From the NCBI GenBank assembly GCA_030681645.1, contig JAUXRX010000039.1:1-64000 (forward strand): a DNA stretch of 64,000 bases, written 5' to 3'. Position 1 is the first letter of the stretch; every line of letters starts with the position of its first letter. This document shows positions 7,738 through 15,675 of this stretch, piece by piece. The notes under the pieces were generated by a model. It was not told the origin of the DNA. It ran no database searches and saw only the letters and a program-made list of their open reading frames with translations. This DNA comes from Archangium sp. GTDB taxonomy: Bacteria > Myxococcota > Myxococcia > Myxococcales > Myxococcaceae. A program made the position numbers and the translations under genes.

Positions 7738-7750
7738 GATCAAGTTGATC
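7738..7750. promoter_or_regulatory. Perfect 13-bp palindrome in rpsN promoter region
   Basis: GATCAAGTTGATC is perfectly palindromic. On the minus strand its TTGATC half forms a plausible -35, with a weak TATGGA -10 18 bp downstream and the rpsN start about 30 bp further. The 118-bp region is shared with the divergent gene at 7803. The position suits an operator, but it does not match a Zur box I know. Confidence 0.5.
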
Positions 7751-7802
7751 GCTCCGCCAGCATTGCTTTTCGGGGTCAGGGTGGCATAGAGCCCGCCAAA
7801 TC

Positions 7803-8195
7803 ATGGGCACCTTCCAGACCTTCCTGACCAGCAAGAGCATCACCCCCAAGGCCATCGCGATCACCAGCAAGCGCATCGAGGCCTTCGACGAGACCTCGCG
7901 CCTCCTGATGGGCAAGCGCTGGAACAAGCGCCACACCAAGGAGACGGCGGACAAGAAGTACGCCGAGCTCAACATCGCCAAGCCGCCCCAGTTCGGCCGT
8001 GGCGTGAGCGAGAAGCAGATCGTCGCGGCCACGAAGGACGTGGCGGTCACCCGCAAGGTGCGCGGCAAGATCCTCAAGGCCGTCAACGTCATCCTCACCA
8101 AGAAGGGTCAGCCGGCCGCTGACATGAAGGTGCTCTTCGAGGGTGCGAAGGCGCGCGTGGGCAAGAAGCCCGAAGTCGCCGACAAGAAGAAGTAA
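7803..8195 (+). CDS. Small basic protein of unknown function
   Basis: 130 aa, Lys-rich, predicted mostly helical and cytoplasmic; no signal peptide or membrane segment. No recognisable domain. The sequence has nucleic-acid-binding-like basic stretches (MGKRWNKRHTKETADKKY, VTRKVRGKILKAVNVILTKKG) and a basic tail. No Shine-Dalgarno precedes the ATG. Divergent from the rpsN operon and sharing its promoter region. Confidence 0.75.
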   Translation: MGTFQTFLTSKSITPKAIAITSKRIEAFDETSRLLMGKRWNKRHTKETADKKYAELNIAKPPQFGRGVSEKQIVAATKDVAVTRKVRGKILKAVNVILTKKGQPAADMKVLFEGAKARVGKKPEVADKKK

Positions 8196-8200
8196 GCGTC

Positions 8201-8422
8201 TTGCGACCGGTCCTGCTCGCGGTGTCGCTCGCGTGCTGCGCGACGCTGAACACCGCGAACATGAGCGAGCCGTGCCGCAACCTGTACAACGCCTGCCTCA
8301 ACACCTGCCCCAGCTCCAACCCGCGCACGCCGCCGGGGCAGACCATCACCACGCAGAGCCTGCAGATGGACGTCGCGAGCTGCACCAACGCGTGCAACGA
8401 CCGCGCGCGGAGCTGCCAGTGA
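8201..8422 (+). CDS. Small lipoprotein with symmetric twin CX3C hairpin
   Basis: 73 aa; TTG start 5 bp after the previous stop. MRPVLLAVSLACC is a lipoprotein signal (lipobox SLAC, lipidated C12). The mature peptide has C25-x6-C32-x3-C36, 24 residues, then C61-x3-C65-x6-C72, a mirror-symmetric pattern that suggests a helical hairpin clamped by two or three disulfides. The idea is similar to twin-CX3C/CHCH proteins, but homology is not implied. Anchored in the envelope; function unknown. Only 6 bp separate it from the downstream transporter. Confidence 0.7.
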   Translation: MRPVLLAVSLACCATLNTANMSEPCRNLYNACLNTCPSSNPRTPPGQTITTQSLQMDVASCTNACNDRARSCQ

Positions 8423-8428
8423 TGATGC

Positions 8429-10429
8429 GTGAGTGATGCCGCCCAGCTGACGCCGCGCCAGAAGGCGCAGGCGCTCGCGGGCATGTTGTTGGCGATGTTC
8501 CTCGCCGCCCTCGACCAGACGGTGGTCGCGACGGCCGGCCCCGACATGCAGCGCGCGCTCGACATCGACGCGTCGCTCTACACGTGGATCACCACCGGCT
8601 ACCTCGTCTCTTCCACCGTGCTGGTGCCGGTGTACGGGAAGCTGAGCGATCTCTTCGGCCGCAAGCGCATCGTGGTCTTCGGCGTGGTGGTCTTCCTGGT
8701 GGCCTCGGCGCTGTGCGGGCTCTCGCAGACCACCGGCCAGCTGATCGCCTTCCGCGTGCTGCAGGGCGTGGGCTCGGCGTCGCTCTTCACCTCGGCCTTC
8801 GCGGTGGTGGCCGATCTCTTCCCTCCCTCGGAGCGCGGCAAGTACTCGGGGCTCTTCGGCGCGGTCTTCGGGGTGAGCTCGCTCATCGGCCCGCTGCTCG
8901 GAGGCTTCATCACCGACGCGTTCGGCTGGCACTGGGTGTTCTTCATCAACCTGCCCATCGGCGCGGTGGCGCTCACCTTCATCCTGCTGCGCATGCCGCC
9001 GCTGGTGCCGAAGCTCGAGCGCAAGCCGACCATCGACGTGCCCGGCGCGGTGCTGCTCGCGGTGGCGGTGGTGCCGTTTCTCATCGCGGCGAGCCTGGGG
9101 CGCCCCGAGGTGCGGCCCGGAGAGCTCGGCTACCTGTGGACTGATTGGCACGTGCTCTCGCTGTTCGGCGTGGCCGCGCTGGGGCTCTTCAGCTTCGTCG
9201 CCTGGGAGCTGCGCGCGAAGGAGCCGCTGGTCGACCTGCGCCTGTTCAAGAACCCCACCGTCGCGTTCGGCAGCGCGACGGTGTTCGTGATGGGCGGCGC
9301 GTTCCTCACCCCGATGGTGTTCCTCCCGCTCTTCATGGTGAACGTGGTGGGCGTCACCGCCACGGCGAGCGGGCTCACCATCAGCCCGCTGGTGCTGGGC
9401 GTGGTGGCAGGCAACGTGCTCTCGGGGCAGCTCGTCTCGCGCATCGGCCGGTACAAGGTGTTGATGCTCAGCAGCCTGGTGCTGGCCATCGGCGGCTTCG
9501 CGGTGCTGGCGCTGACGTTGAGCTCGAGCAGCACGCAGGCCGAGGTGACGGTGAAGATGGTGTTGCTGGGCCTGGGCCTCGGGCCCACGATTCCGCTCTA
9601 TACGATCGCGATCCAGAACGCGGTCTCGCCCTGGCAGCTCGGGGTGAGCACCTCGATGGTGACGTTCTTCCGGCAGATGGGCTCGACGGTGGGCATCGCG
9701 GTGGTGGGCAGCCTCTTCGCCACCACGCTCTCGCACGAGCTGTCGCACCGGCTCGCCGCCGCGACCGAAGGGCTGCCGCCCGACCTGGTGGCGCGCTTCT
9801 CGGGAGGCGGGGCGCCCGGTGAAGAGGGCGGAGCGCCGCCGCGCTTCGAGCCGGAGAAGGTGAAGGCGAGGATCTCCGAGCAGCTCGAGGGCGCGCTCGA
9901 CCTCGCGACCCGCGCGCTCGAGGGAGAGGTGCTCGCGCGTCAGCTCGTCGCCTCGAGCCCCCTCGCGAGCGCCGAGCTCAAGGCCGCGGCGGAAGCGGGC
10001 GGACTCCGGCCGCTGGTGCGCGCGCGTTACACGGTGACGCGCTCGAAGCTACGGCGCGCGGCGGAGCGTGACGCGAGCTGGGAAGCCCTGCGGGAGCACG
10101 CGACCGAGCTGCCGTTGACCCGCCCGCTCGATGAAGCTGGGCTGATGGAGGTCGACGCGGCGCTCGAGCGCGCTGGAGAGGCCGCTGCCGAGGCTGCCTT
10201 CGACAAGGCCGTCGCGGAGGTGCGCGCGGAGATCGAGGCGCGAAAGCCGAAGCTCTTCGCCGCCGTCGATGCTGCGGGCGCCGCGGTGAAGGAAGCGTTC
10301 ACCCAGTCGATCCTCGTGGTCTACCGGGTGGCGCTGGTGCTGGCGGTGCTGGCGTTCCTGCTCACGCTGCGGGTGCCCCAGCTCCCGCTGCGCACGACGA
10401 TGTCGGCGGCGCCTGCATCGCCAGAGTGA
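8429..10429 (+). CDS. MFS DHA2-type drug/proton antiporter with large helical insertion
   Basis: 666 aa; GTG start. TM1 carries the DHA2 signature LAALDQTVVATAGPDM, loop 2-3 carries motif A (GKLSDLFGRKR), TM5 carries the antiporter motif (GAVFGVSSLIGPLLGG). About 14 TM segments are expected, as in EmrB/QacA exporters. Between TM13 (about residue 430) and the last TM (ILVVYRVALVLAVLAFLLTL, about 628) sits a roughly 190-residue charged, helical region (FEPEKVKARISEQLEGALDL ... VRAEIEARKPKLFAAVDAA), which would lie in the periplasm. Typical relatives have only a short loop there. Likely exports hydrophobic drugs or lipids; the insertion may engage an envelope partner. Confidence 0.88.
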   Translation: MSDAAQLTPRQKAQALAGMLLAMFLAALDQTVVATAGPDMQRALDIDASLYTWITTGYLVSSTVLVPVYGKLSDLFGRKRIVVFGVVVFLVASALCGLSQTTGQLIAFRVLQGVGSASLFTSAFAVVADLFPPSERGKYSGLFGAVFGVSSLIGPLLGGFITDAFGWHWVFFINLPIGAVALTFILLRMPPLVPKLERKPTIDVPGAVLLAVAVVPFLIAASLGRPEVRPGELGYLWTDWHVLSLFGVAALGLFSFVAWELRAKEPLVDLRLFKNPTVAFGSATVFVMGGAFLTPMVFLPLFMVNVVGVTATASGLTISPLVLGVVAGNVLSGQLVSRIGRYKVLMLSSLVLAIGGFAVLALTLSSSSTQAEVTVKMVLLGLGLGPTIPLYTIAIQNAVSPWQLGVSTSMVTFFRQMGSTVGIAVVGSLFATTLSHELSHRLAAATEGLPPDLVARFSGGGAPGEEGGAPPRFEPEKVKARISEQLEGALDLATRALEGEVLARQLVASSPLASAELKAAAEAGGLRPLVRARYTVTRSKLRRAAERDASWEALREHATELPLTRPLDEAGLMEVDAALERAGEAAAEAAFDKAVAEVRAEIEARKPKLFAAVDAAGAAVKEAFTQSILVVYRVALVLAVLAFLLTLRVPQLPLRTTMSAAPASPE

Positions 10430-10545
10430 AGGCCTTGATCTTCCCGCAGCCGTGAGGGCTGCGTTCAACCCGCCGGTAACGAGGCGCGGTGGGGCTTCTG
10501 AATACAGCGCCCCGCGCGAGGGGCCGTGCGTATCCTCCTCCGCTC

Positions 10546-11184
10546 ATGTTCGGTTTTGGCAAGGCAGCGCCGTTCGATCGCGAAGAGACGCTGCGCCGCG
10601 CGGAGGAGTTTCGCAGCCGCAAGAAGCCGAAGAAGGCGATCGCCGAGCTGCGCAAGGTGATCGCGGTCGACCCGAAAGACGCGGCCGCGCACTCCAAGCT
10701 GGGGCCGCTGCTGGTCTCCGCGGGACAACCGGCCGAGGCGCTGGAGAGCTTTCGCATCGCGGCCGACGATCTCGACGCGCGCGGCTTCTCTGACAAGGCG
10801 CTGAGCCTGTGGCTGCAGATCGCCCAGACGAAGGTGAGCGATCTCGACGCCTGGGAAAAGGTGACGCAGTTCCACGTCTCGCGCGGGCGCAAAGCCGACG
10901 GGGTGAAGGTGCTCTTGCTCGCCGCCACGATGCAGGAAGGGAAAGAGGGCCGGCCCCGCGCCGTACACCTGCTCGAGGACGCGCTCATCTTCGAGCCGCA
11001 GCACCTCGAGGCGACGCTGCTGCTCGCGCCGCTCCTGGTGAAGGTGGGCCGCGGGCCCGACGCGCGCACGCTGCTCGAGAACGCGATCACCTTCACCTCG
11101 GGCACCGCCGCCCGGCGCGTGCGCCGCAAGCTCTTCACCCTCTTCCCCGGCTTCAAGACGTTCTGGCGCTGGCTGCGCTCCTGA
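10546..11184 (+). CDS. TPR repeat protein
   Basis: 212 aa; ATG at 10546. A TATCCT hexamer (10531-10536) lies 9 nt upstream of the ATG and no Shine-Dalgarno is seen. Helical repeats with TPR spacing: KPKKAIAELRKVIAVDPKDAAAHSKLGPLLVSAGQPAEALESF, then DKALSLWLQIAQTKVSDLDAWEKVTQFHV, then RAVHLLEDALIFEPQHLEATLLLAPLLVKVGR. No signal peptide, so cytoplasmic. Homologues are common in myxobacteria as scaffolds. Partner unknown. Confidence 0.85.
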   Translation: MFGFGKAAPFDREETLRRAEEFRSRKKPKKAIAELRKVIAVDPKDAAAHSKLGPLLVSAGQPAEALESFRIAADDLDARGFSDKALSLWLQIAQTKVSDLDAWEKVTQFHVSRGRKADGVKVLLLAATMQEGKEGRPRAVHLLEDALIFEPQHLEATLLLAPLLVKVGRGPDARTLLENAITFTSGTAARRVRRKLFTLFPGFKTFWRWLRS

Positions 11185-11229
11185 CTTTTTTCTTGGCGCC
11201 GCGGCCCGGAATCGCTCACGGTTCGGTCC

Positions 11230-12402
11230 ATGCGCTCACTTCTCCCTGCCCTCAGCCTCGTCGTCTTCTGTGCGTGCCCTGCGCCTCCGGGCATGGACGG
11301 AGGGACCGGTGGTGGCGGCGTCCTCGGGGGCGGCGGTGGCGGCGGCACGGGTGGAGGCACCGGCGGCGGCTCGTCCGGCCCGCTCACCTTCACCGCGTAC
11401 TGCTCGACGCTGCAAGCCACCTACTGCGACTACGGCGCGCGCTGCGGCCTCTTCGACACGCGCATGGGCTGTGAAGACCTGCTGGCCCGCAGCAGCGGTC
11501 TCAACTGCGACTACCTCGGGCCCAGCGTGCGCGACGGCCGCGCGACCTTCGACGGTACCAGGGCGGGTCAGTGCTTTGACGCCATCGCGACGGGCTGTGC
11601 CATGCCGGCGAGCTGCAGCGGCGACTTCTTCGCGGGCACGGTGCCCCTCGACGGTGGGTGCTTCGTCGGCGATGACTGCGTGAACACCGCGTACTGCGAC
11701 AGCTCGCAGATGGTGTGTCCGGGGCGCTGCATCGCCAGGGTCGGTGCGGGTCAGTTCGTCGAGAACTACTCGGCCTGCCAGGAAGGGCTGAACCCCACCT
11801 TTGGGCGCAGCGACGCCGGCATGTTCGGCTACGTGTGCACGCCGAAGGCGACACTCGGCCAGCAGTGCGTGGGCTACGGGGGCTGTGTCGACGACCTCGT
11901 CTGCAACGAAGAGTCGGGCGCGTGCGAGACGCGCCGTGGCCCCAACTCGGTGTGCTCCTTCGCCGACGGTGGCGTGCCCGACTTCACCATCTGCCAGGCG
12001 AACCTCTACTGCCAGCCCGAAGGCTCGCGCTGGGTGTGCAACGCGCCGGGTGCCATCGGCGCGCGCTGCGGCACGTGCCGCTTCGACCTCCGCTGCGCTC
12101 CGGCTGATGGTGGCACCGGCGTGTGCGCCGCCCGCTCGGGCCTCAATGGTGACTGCGCGCGGTCCACCGACTGCCAGCTCGGCTTCTTCTGCAAGGCCAG
12201 CGGCTCGGGTCCGTTCGGCCCCGGCACCTGCCAGCCCCCGGGCGCGCTTGGCGCCGAATGCAACGGCTCCTCGGATTCCTGCCAGAGCAGCAACCGGTGC
12301 ACCCAGGTCGCCAACCCTGACGGCGGGATCTTCCAGGTCTACCGCTGCGTCGCGAGCGATGGCGGGGTCGACAACGGCGGCTGCGTCGACCCGACCCCGT
12401 GA
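11230..12402 (+). CDS. Cys-rich, Gly-linker surface lipoprotein
   Basis: 390 aa. Signal MRSLLPALSLVVFCACPAPP with lipobox FCAC. A (G)n(T)G linker spans about residues 20-50. The remainder has more than 30 cysteines in Dickkopf/EGF-like clusters (YCSTLQATYCDYGARCGLF, CVGYGGCVDDLVCNEESGAC, CARSTDCQLGFFCKASGSG). This is the usual secreted Cys-rich architecture of Myxococcota lipoproteins. Ends 15 bp before the convergent gene. Function unknown. Confidence 0.8.
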   Translation: MRSLLPALSLVVFCACPAPPGMDGGTGGGGVLGGGGGGGTGGGTGGGSSGPLTFTAYCSTLQATYCDYGARCGLFDTRMGCEDLLARSSGLNCDYLGPSVRDGRATFDGTRAGQCFDAIATGCAMPASCSGDFFAGTVPLDGGCFVGDDCVNTAYCDSSQMVCPGRCIARVGAGQFVENYSACQEGLNPTFGRSDAGMFGYVCTPKATLGQQCVGYGGCVDDLVCNEESGACETRRGPNSVCSFADGGVPDFTICQANLYCQPEGSRWVCNAPGAIGARCGTCRFDLRCAPADGGTGVCAARSGLNGDCARSTDCQLGFFCKASGSGPFGPGTCQPPGALGAECNGSSDSCQSSNRCTQVANPDGGIFQVYRCVASDGGVDNGGCVDPTP

Positions 12403-12417
12403 CGGCGACGCTCAGCG

Positions 12418-13275
12418 CTACTGCGTGGTGAAGGTCACCCTGTCCTCGAGGAAGATCGTTCCCGCGTCGACCGGACCCGGAGGCGGGAAGAAGGTCGCGT
12501 ACGCCCACAGGGCGTAGCTCTGCTGCGGAGCGGCCCGGAGGCTGCCCATGTACGGGCCGCCATCAGCGATCGGGAGCAGGGTGTACACGTCGAAGTACAC
12601 GGTCGAGTAGATGAACGGCGGTGGGTTCGGCGCGAGCCCAGGGATGGGAACGAGCTCGACGACGGCCGCGACGGTCCCCGCGTCCACGACGCCGCCGTCC
12701 CCCGGCTCGACGATGCGGAGCGCCTGGTAGCCGAAGACGCAGCTCGACGCCCCGCCGTCGCGCACACACGCGAACCCTTCCGGGCAGGTGAGCCTGCACT
12801 CAGCGACTGGGACTCCTGAATCGACCCCTGCGTCCTCGACGCCTGCGTCCTTCTCCTCGGGTGGCGGTGGCTCGCTCGGGTAGTAGACCGAGAAGTGCGT
12901 GACGTAGGCGATTGCGACGCCGCCCATGGTCTGCGTGGGCAAGCGAACCCACGGCCCCTCGACGGAAGCAGATGTCAGCACCTGCGCCCGGGCGGCAGGG
13001 TCGTCGAGCTTGAGCCGCAGCTCCACCGGCTTCTTGAACGACACGTCATCGGGCTCGAAGACGAACGCTCTCCCGAGCGGCTTCGGCGCCTGTGGCGGCA
13101 GCTGCACGGGGTGTGCGCTGAAGAGCACCGTGCTCTCCAGTGCGCCGGGGGGGACGACCAGCACCGCTCCGTCGAACTCCAGCCGGCCACCCGCGGACCC
13201 CAGCCTGTTCTCCGCGACCGGCTCGAAGCAGCCAGTCATCACGACCGCCCCCAACACCAACGCTCGTCCTCGCAT
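12418..13275 (-). CDS. ZU5-like domain lipoprotein
   Basis: 285 aa; ATG at 13275 with GGAGGCGAG directly upstream; the signal MRGRALVLGAVVMTGC gives lipobox MTGC. Residues about 25-125 (GGRLEFDGAVLVVPPGALES ... FEPDDVSFKKPVELRLKLDD) match the ZU5 fold seen in many bacterial surface proteins. An Asp/Val-rich linker (DAGVEDAGVDSG) and a short Cys pair (CRLTCPEGFACVRDGGASSC) precede a C-terminal beta-rich part. Convergent with the Cys-rich lipoprotein at 11230. Surface location likely; ligand unknown. Confidence 0.78.
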   Translation of the reverse strand: MRGRALVLGAVVMTGCFEPVAENRLGSAGGRLEFDGAVLVVPPGALESTVLFSAHPVQLPPQAPKPLGRAFVFEPDDVSFKKPVELRLKLDDPAARAQVLTSASVEGPWVRLPTQTMGGVAIAYVTHFSVYYPSEPPPPEEKDAGVEDAGVDSGVPVAECRLTCPEGFACVRDGGASSCVFGYQALRIVEPGDGGVVDAGTVAAVVELVPIPGLAPNPPPFIYSTVYFDVYTLLPIADGGPYMGSLRAAPQQSYALWAYATFFPPPGPVDAGTIFLEDRVTFTTQ

Positions 13276-13370
13276 CTCGCCTCCCCCTCCGACCTTCTCA
13301 CAGCATCGAGGTAGGCTCGCCATCCCACGCGCAGCGACGTGCCCCTGGATGCATCAGGTCGACGAGGGGC

Positions 13371-14183
13371 TCAGGGGCTCTGGGTGAGCTTCGCGTGCGC
13401 GGCGAACTCGCGCAGCTGGCGCTGCAGCACGCGGCCGTTCTCCGGGCCCAGGCGCAGCACCTGCTTCTCGGCCGCGCTCAGGGACTCGAGCGCGGGGTCC
13501 TTGAACGCGTAGACCGCGCCCTTCGGGACGAGCTCGAGCTCGCCCTCGAGCAGCTTCACCGCCAGCACGCGGCGGAGCGCCTCTGTGAGCACGTCATCGA
13601 AGCGCTTCCCCGGGCGGCCGATCTCCCCGAAGGCGGCGTCGCAGAACGGCCGGAGCTGGGCGTACGCCTCGCCCGCCGCGGCCGCGTTCACCGAGCCGAA
13701 CACCTGCATGAGGGTGTCGTAGCGGGCGTACGACGACGCGGCGATGAACAGCTGCGGCGGTGGGCGGGGCGTTCCTTTGCGCGGCTTCGGCGCCTCGACC
13801 TCGCGCACCTCGAACGGGCCCATGATGGAAAGGAAGGGCAGGGCAGGCCGCGGGCTCGCTCCATCCGCTACCAACTGCGCGGCGGCGACCAGGTGACGCA
13901 GGCTGAGCAGGTCGAGCCACTTCGCGAAGGTCGGATCGCTCGACCAGCCTGACGCGAGCTTCCTCGAGAGCGTGTCGCCGTCGTCGATGCTGGCGGGCAC
14001 GGCCGCGTCCACCGCCTCTGCCACGGCGAGTCCCGCGTCGGGTGCACGCGGCGCTTCCACCACGGTCTGCGGCTGCTGGAGCACGCGCCAGGCGAGGAAA
14101 CCGCCCGCGACGAGGAGGATCAGCAGGACGAAGGGCCAGAGGGGCCGGCGTTTCGGCGGTGGCGTGGCAGTGGAATCAGGCAT
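13371..14183 (-). CDS. DUF3014 membrane-anchored protein
   Basis: 270 aa; start ATG at 14183. An N-terminal Pro/Lys stretch is followed by one TM helix (LWPFVLLILLVAGGFLAWRVL, about 15-35). The periplasmic part matches DUF3014: LSLRHLVAAAQLVADGASPRPALPFLSIMGPFEVRE, SYARYDTLMQVFGSVNAAAAGEAYAQLRPFCDAAFGEIG, and AEKQVLRLGPENGRVLQRQLREFA at the end. The family is widespread in Gram-negative bacteria without an assigned role. 29 bp separate it from the upstream TetR gene on the same strand. Confidence 0.85.
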   Translation of the reverse strand: MPDSTATPPPKRRPLWPFVLLILLVAGGFLAWRVLQQPQTVVEAPRAPDAGLAVAEAVDAAVPASIDDGDTLSRKLASGWSSDPTFAKWLDLLSLRHLVAAAQLVADGASPRPALPFLSIMGPFEVREVEAPKPRKGTPRPPPQLFIAASSYARYDTLMQVFGSVNAAAAGEAYAQLRPFCDAAFGEIGRPGKRFDDVLTEALRRVLAVKLLEGELELVPKGAVYAFKDPALESLSAAEKQVLRLGPENGRVLQRQLREFAAHAKLTQSP

Positions 14184-14212
14184 CACGTCCTCCACTTCAA
14201 GGCCTGTACCAG

Positions 14213-14905
14213 TCAGTCGCTCCGTCTCACCGGTGCCCGCCACAGCCCCAGCAGCGCGTCGACCGTCACCGCGCACAGTCCCGGCCAGGAACTGTACGGC
14301 GTGGGGGCGCGGGCGTGGAGGGCCCGCTCGTAGTCGGCGCACGCGTTGACGATCAGGTGCTGAGACATGAAGCCGCGCGCCTCGAGCACGTCCGGCGGAA
14401 GCGCGGGCAGCCGCTTGTTCACCTCGTCGAGCATGAGCCGCATCGGCGCGGACGTCAGCGCCTCCTGGAAGACCACGCTGCGCAGCGCTGGATCGGTCGT
14501 GGCGCCCGCCAGGAAGCGCGCGTACCAGGTCGGCCTCCCCAGCGACTCGAGGTGCCCGGTGATCGGCTTGACGATGCAGGTGAGCCAGTCGCCGAGCGAA
14601 CCGCCGTTCGACAGCGTGGCCACCATCGCCGCGCGCCGCTGCTCGATGTCCGGCGCGTGATGCCGTGTGATCGCCAGCACGAGGTCTGCCTTGCTGCCGA
14701 AGTGATAGGCGACGACCGACTTGTTGCTCTGACCTGCCGCCTTCCCGATCTCCCGGGAGGACACTCCGACCCCCTGCTCTGCGAACAGTCTCTCGGCGGC
14801 GACGATGAGGCGCGTGCGGGTGTTCTCGACGCTGGGCTGCGCGGCCGGGGCGGTGCGCAGCCGCCTCGCGGGGGGACGCGTCTGCCGCCGCGCGACGGCC
14901 TTCAC
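14213..14905 (-). CDS. TetR/AcrR family transcriptional regulator
   Basis: 230 aa; GTG at 14905 overlaps the TGA of the coq4-like gene (GTGA). The N-terminal HTH is clear: TRTRLIVAAERLFAEQGVGVSSREIGKAAGQSNKSVVAYHFGSKADLVLAITRHH. The C-terminal ligand/dimerisation part (PTWYARFLAGATTDPALRSVVFQEALTSA) resembles TetR_C-type domains. Co-transcribed behind the Coq4-family gene, whose upstream region has a 9-bp direct repeat that could be its operator, giving autoregulation. Confidence 0.88.
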   Translation of the reverse strand: MKAVARRQTRPPARRLRTAPAAQPSVENTRTRLIVAAERLFAEQGVGVSSREIGKAAGQSNKSVVAYHFGSKADLVLAITRHHAPDIEQRRAAMVATLSNGGSLGDWLTCIVKPITGHLESLGRPTWYARFLAGATTDPALRSVVFQEALTSAPMRLMLDEVNKRLPALPPDVLEARGFMSQHLIVNACADYERALHARAPTPYSSWPGLCAVTVDALLGLWRAPVRRSD

Positions 14906-15621
14906 GCCGGAGCCGGGGGTGGAATGCGCAGGGCCTGCTGCAGCGCTTCGACCTTCGCCTCGAGGTACTGATCGTACCGAACGTCGAACAGGTTCTCCGA
15001 CGCCTTGCCGCGCCGGTACGCGCTCTTCAGCCGCCCCCAGTACTTCCACATCGGAGGCAGGTTGTGCGGGCGCAGCAGCGCGGCGAAGCACAGGATCATC
15101 ACGCTGACCCGGAAGCCCATGTTGCCCAGCGCGAAGGCCTGCAGCTCCATCTCGCCCACGGCGTCGGTCGCGTACCCGGTGAGGACGTGGTGGAGATCGT
15201 GCGTCTCGCGGTACCACTTGATGAGGTAGTCGACGTCGTTGCGGATGACGTACGGCGTGGAGAAGGGCTCGATCTTGTTCTGCACGAAGTACTCGGCGAA
15301 CGCGCGCCCGACCGTGCCCTCCGGGAGTTGACCGAGCGCCTGCAGGTCGACGCTGCCCTTCTGCAGGGTGGGCCGCTCGGCGAGCAGCGTCTGCCCGAAC
15401 CCGGTCGTGGAGAGCCGCTCGGCGTGGCGACGGTAGATGTGGCCGTCCAGCGCCGCGTTCAGGAGCGCAGCGGCGACCGGATCATCGGGCTGCTTCTCCA
15501 GCACCCTGAGCGCCTTGACCGCCACGCCCAGGCGCTTGAGCAGCGAGGCCCCCTCGGGGAGGTGCAGGCCATCGCTCGCGCGGGAAACGGGGGAGCTGAA
15601 CTGTGAAGCACCAGACTGCAT
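14902..15621 (-). CDS. Coq4 family protein
   Basis: 239 aa; ATG at 15621 with GGAGG 6 nt upstream. The segment KWYRETHDLHHVLTGYATDAVGEMELQAFALGN carries the zinc-binding HDxxHx11E motif diagnostic of Coq4, the lipid-binding protein of ubiquinone biosynthesis (recently implicated in C1 decarboxylation/hydroxylation). Adjacent strands (RVSVMILCFAALLR) match the hydrophobic lipid-binding helices. Myxobacteria mainly use menaquinone, and bacterial Coq4-like proteins often sit with TetR regulators as here, so the substrate may be another prenyl or fatty lipid. 4-bp overlap with the TetR gene. Confidence 0.85.
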   Translation of the reverse strand: MQSGASQFSSPVSRASDGLHLPEGASLLKRLGVAVKALRVLEKQPDDPVAAALLNAALDGHIYRRHAERLSTTGFGQTLLAERPTLQKGSVDLQALGQLPEGTVGRAFAEYFVQNKIEPFSTPYVIRNDVDYLIKWYRETHDLHHVLTGYATDAVGEMELQAFALGNMGFRVSVMILCFAALLRPHNLPPMWKYWGRLKSAYRRGKASENLFDVRYDQYLEAKVEALQQALRIPPPAPA

Positions 15622-15642
15622 GAGGGACCTCCGTAAGGCAGA

Positions 15643-15672
15643 TGCCTCAAAAACTAAGTCGAGTGCCTCAAA
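15643..15672 (-). promoter_or_regulatory. 9-bp direct repeats 21 bp apart upstream of coq4-like gene
   Basis: TGCCTCAAA occurs at 15643-15651 and 15664-15672 (TTTGAGGCA on the coding strand). The 21-bp period is two helical turns, suiting a regulator dimer on one DNA face. It lies 22-51 bp upstream of the coq4-like start, in the likely promoter of the coq4-tetR operon. Confidence 0.5.
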
Positions 15673-15675
15673 CGG

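Noticed and set aside
7738..7750. Palindrome as a Zur box
   Set aside because: It is too short and lacks the known Zur consensus elements; kept only as a generic operator candidate.
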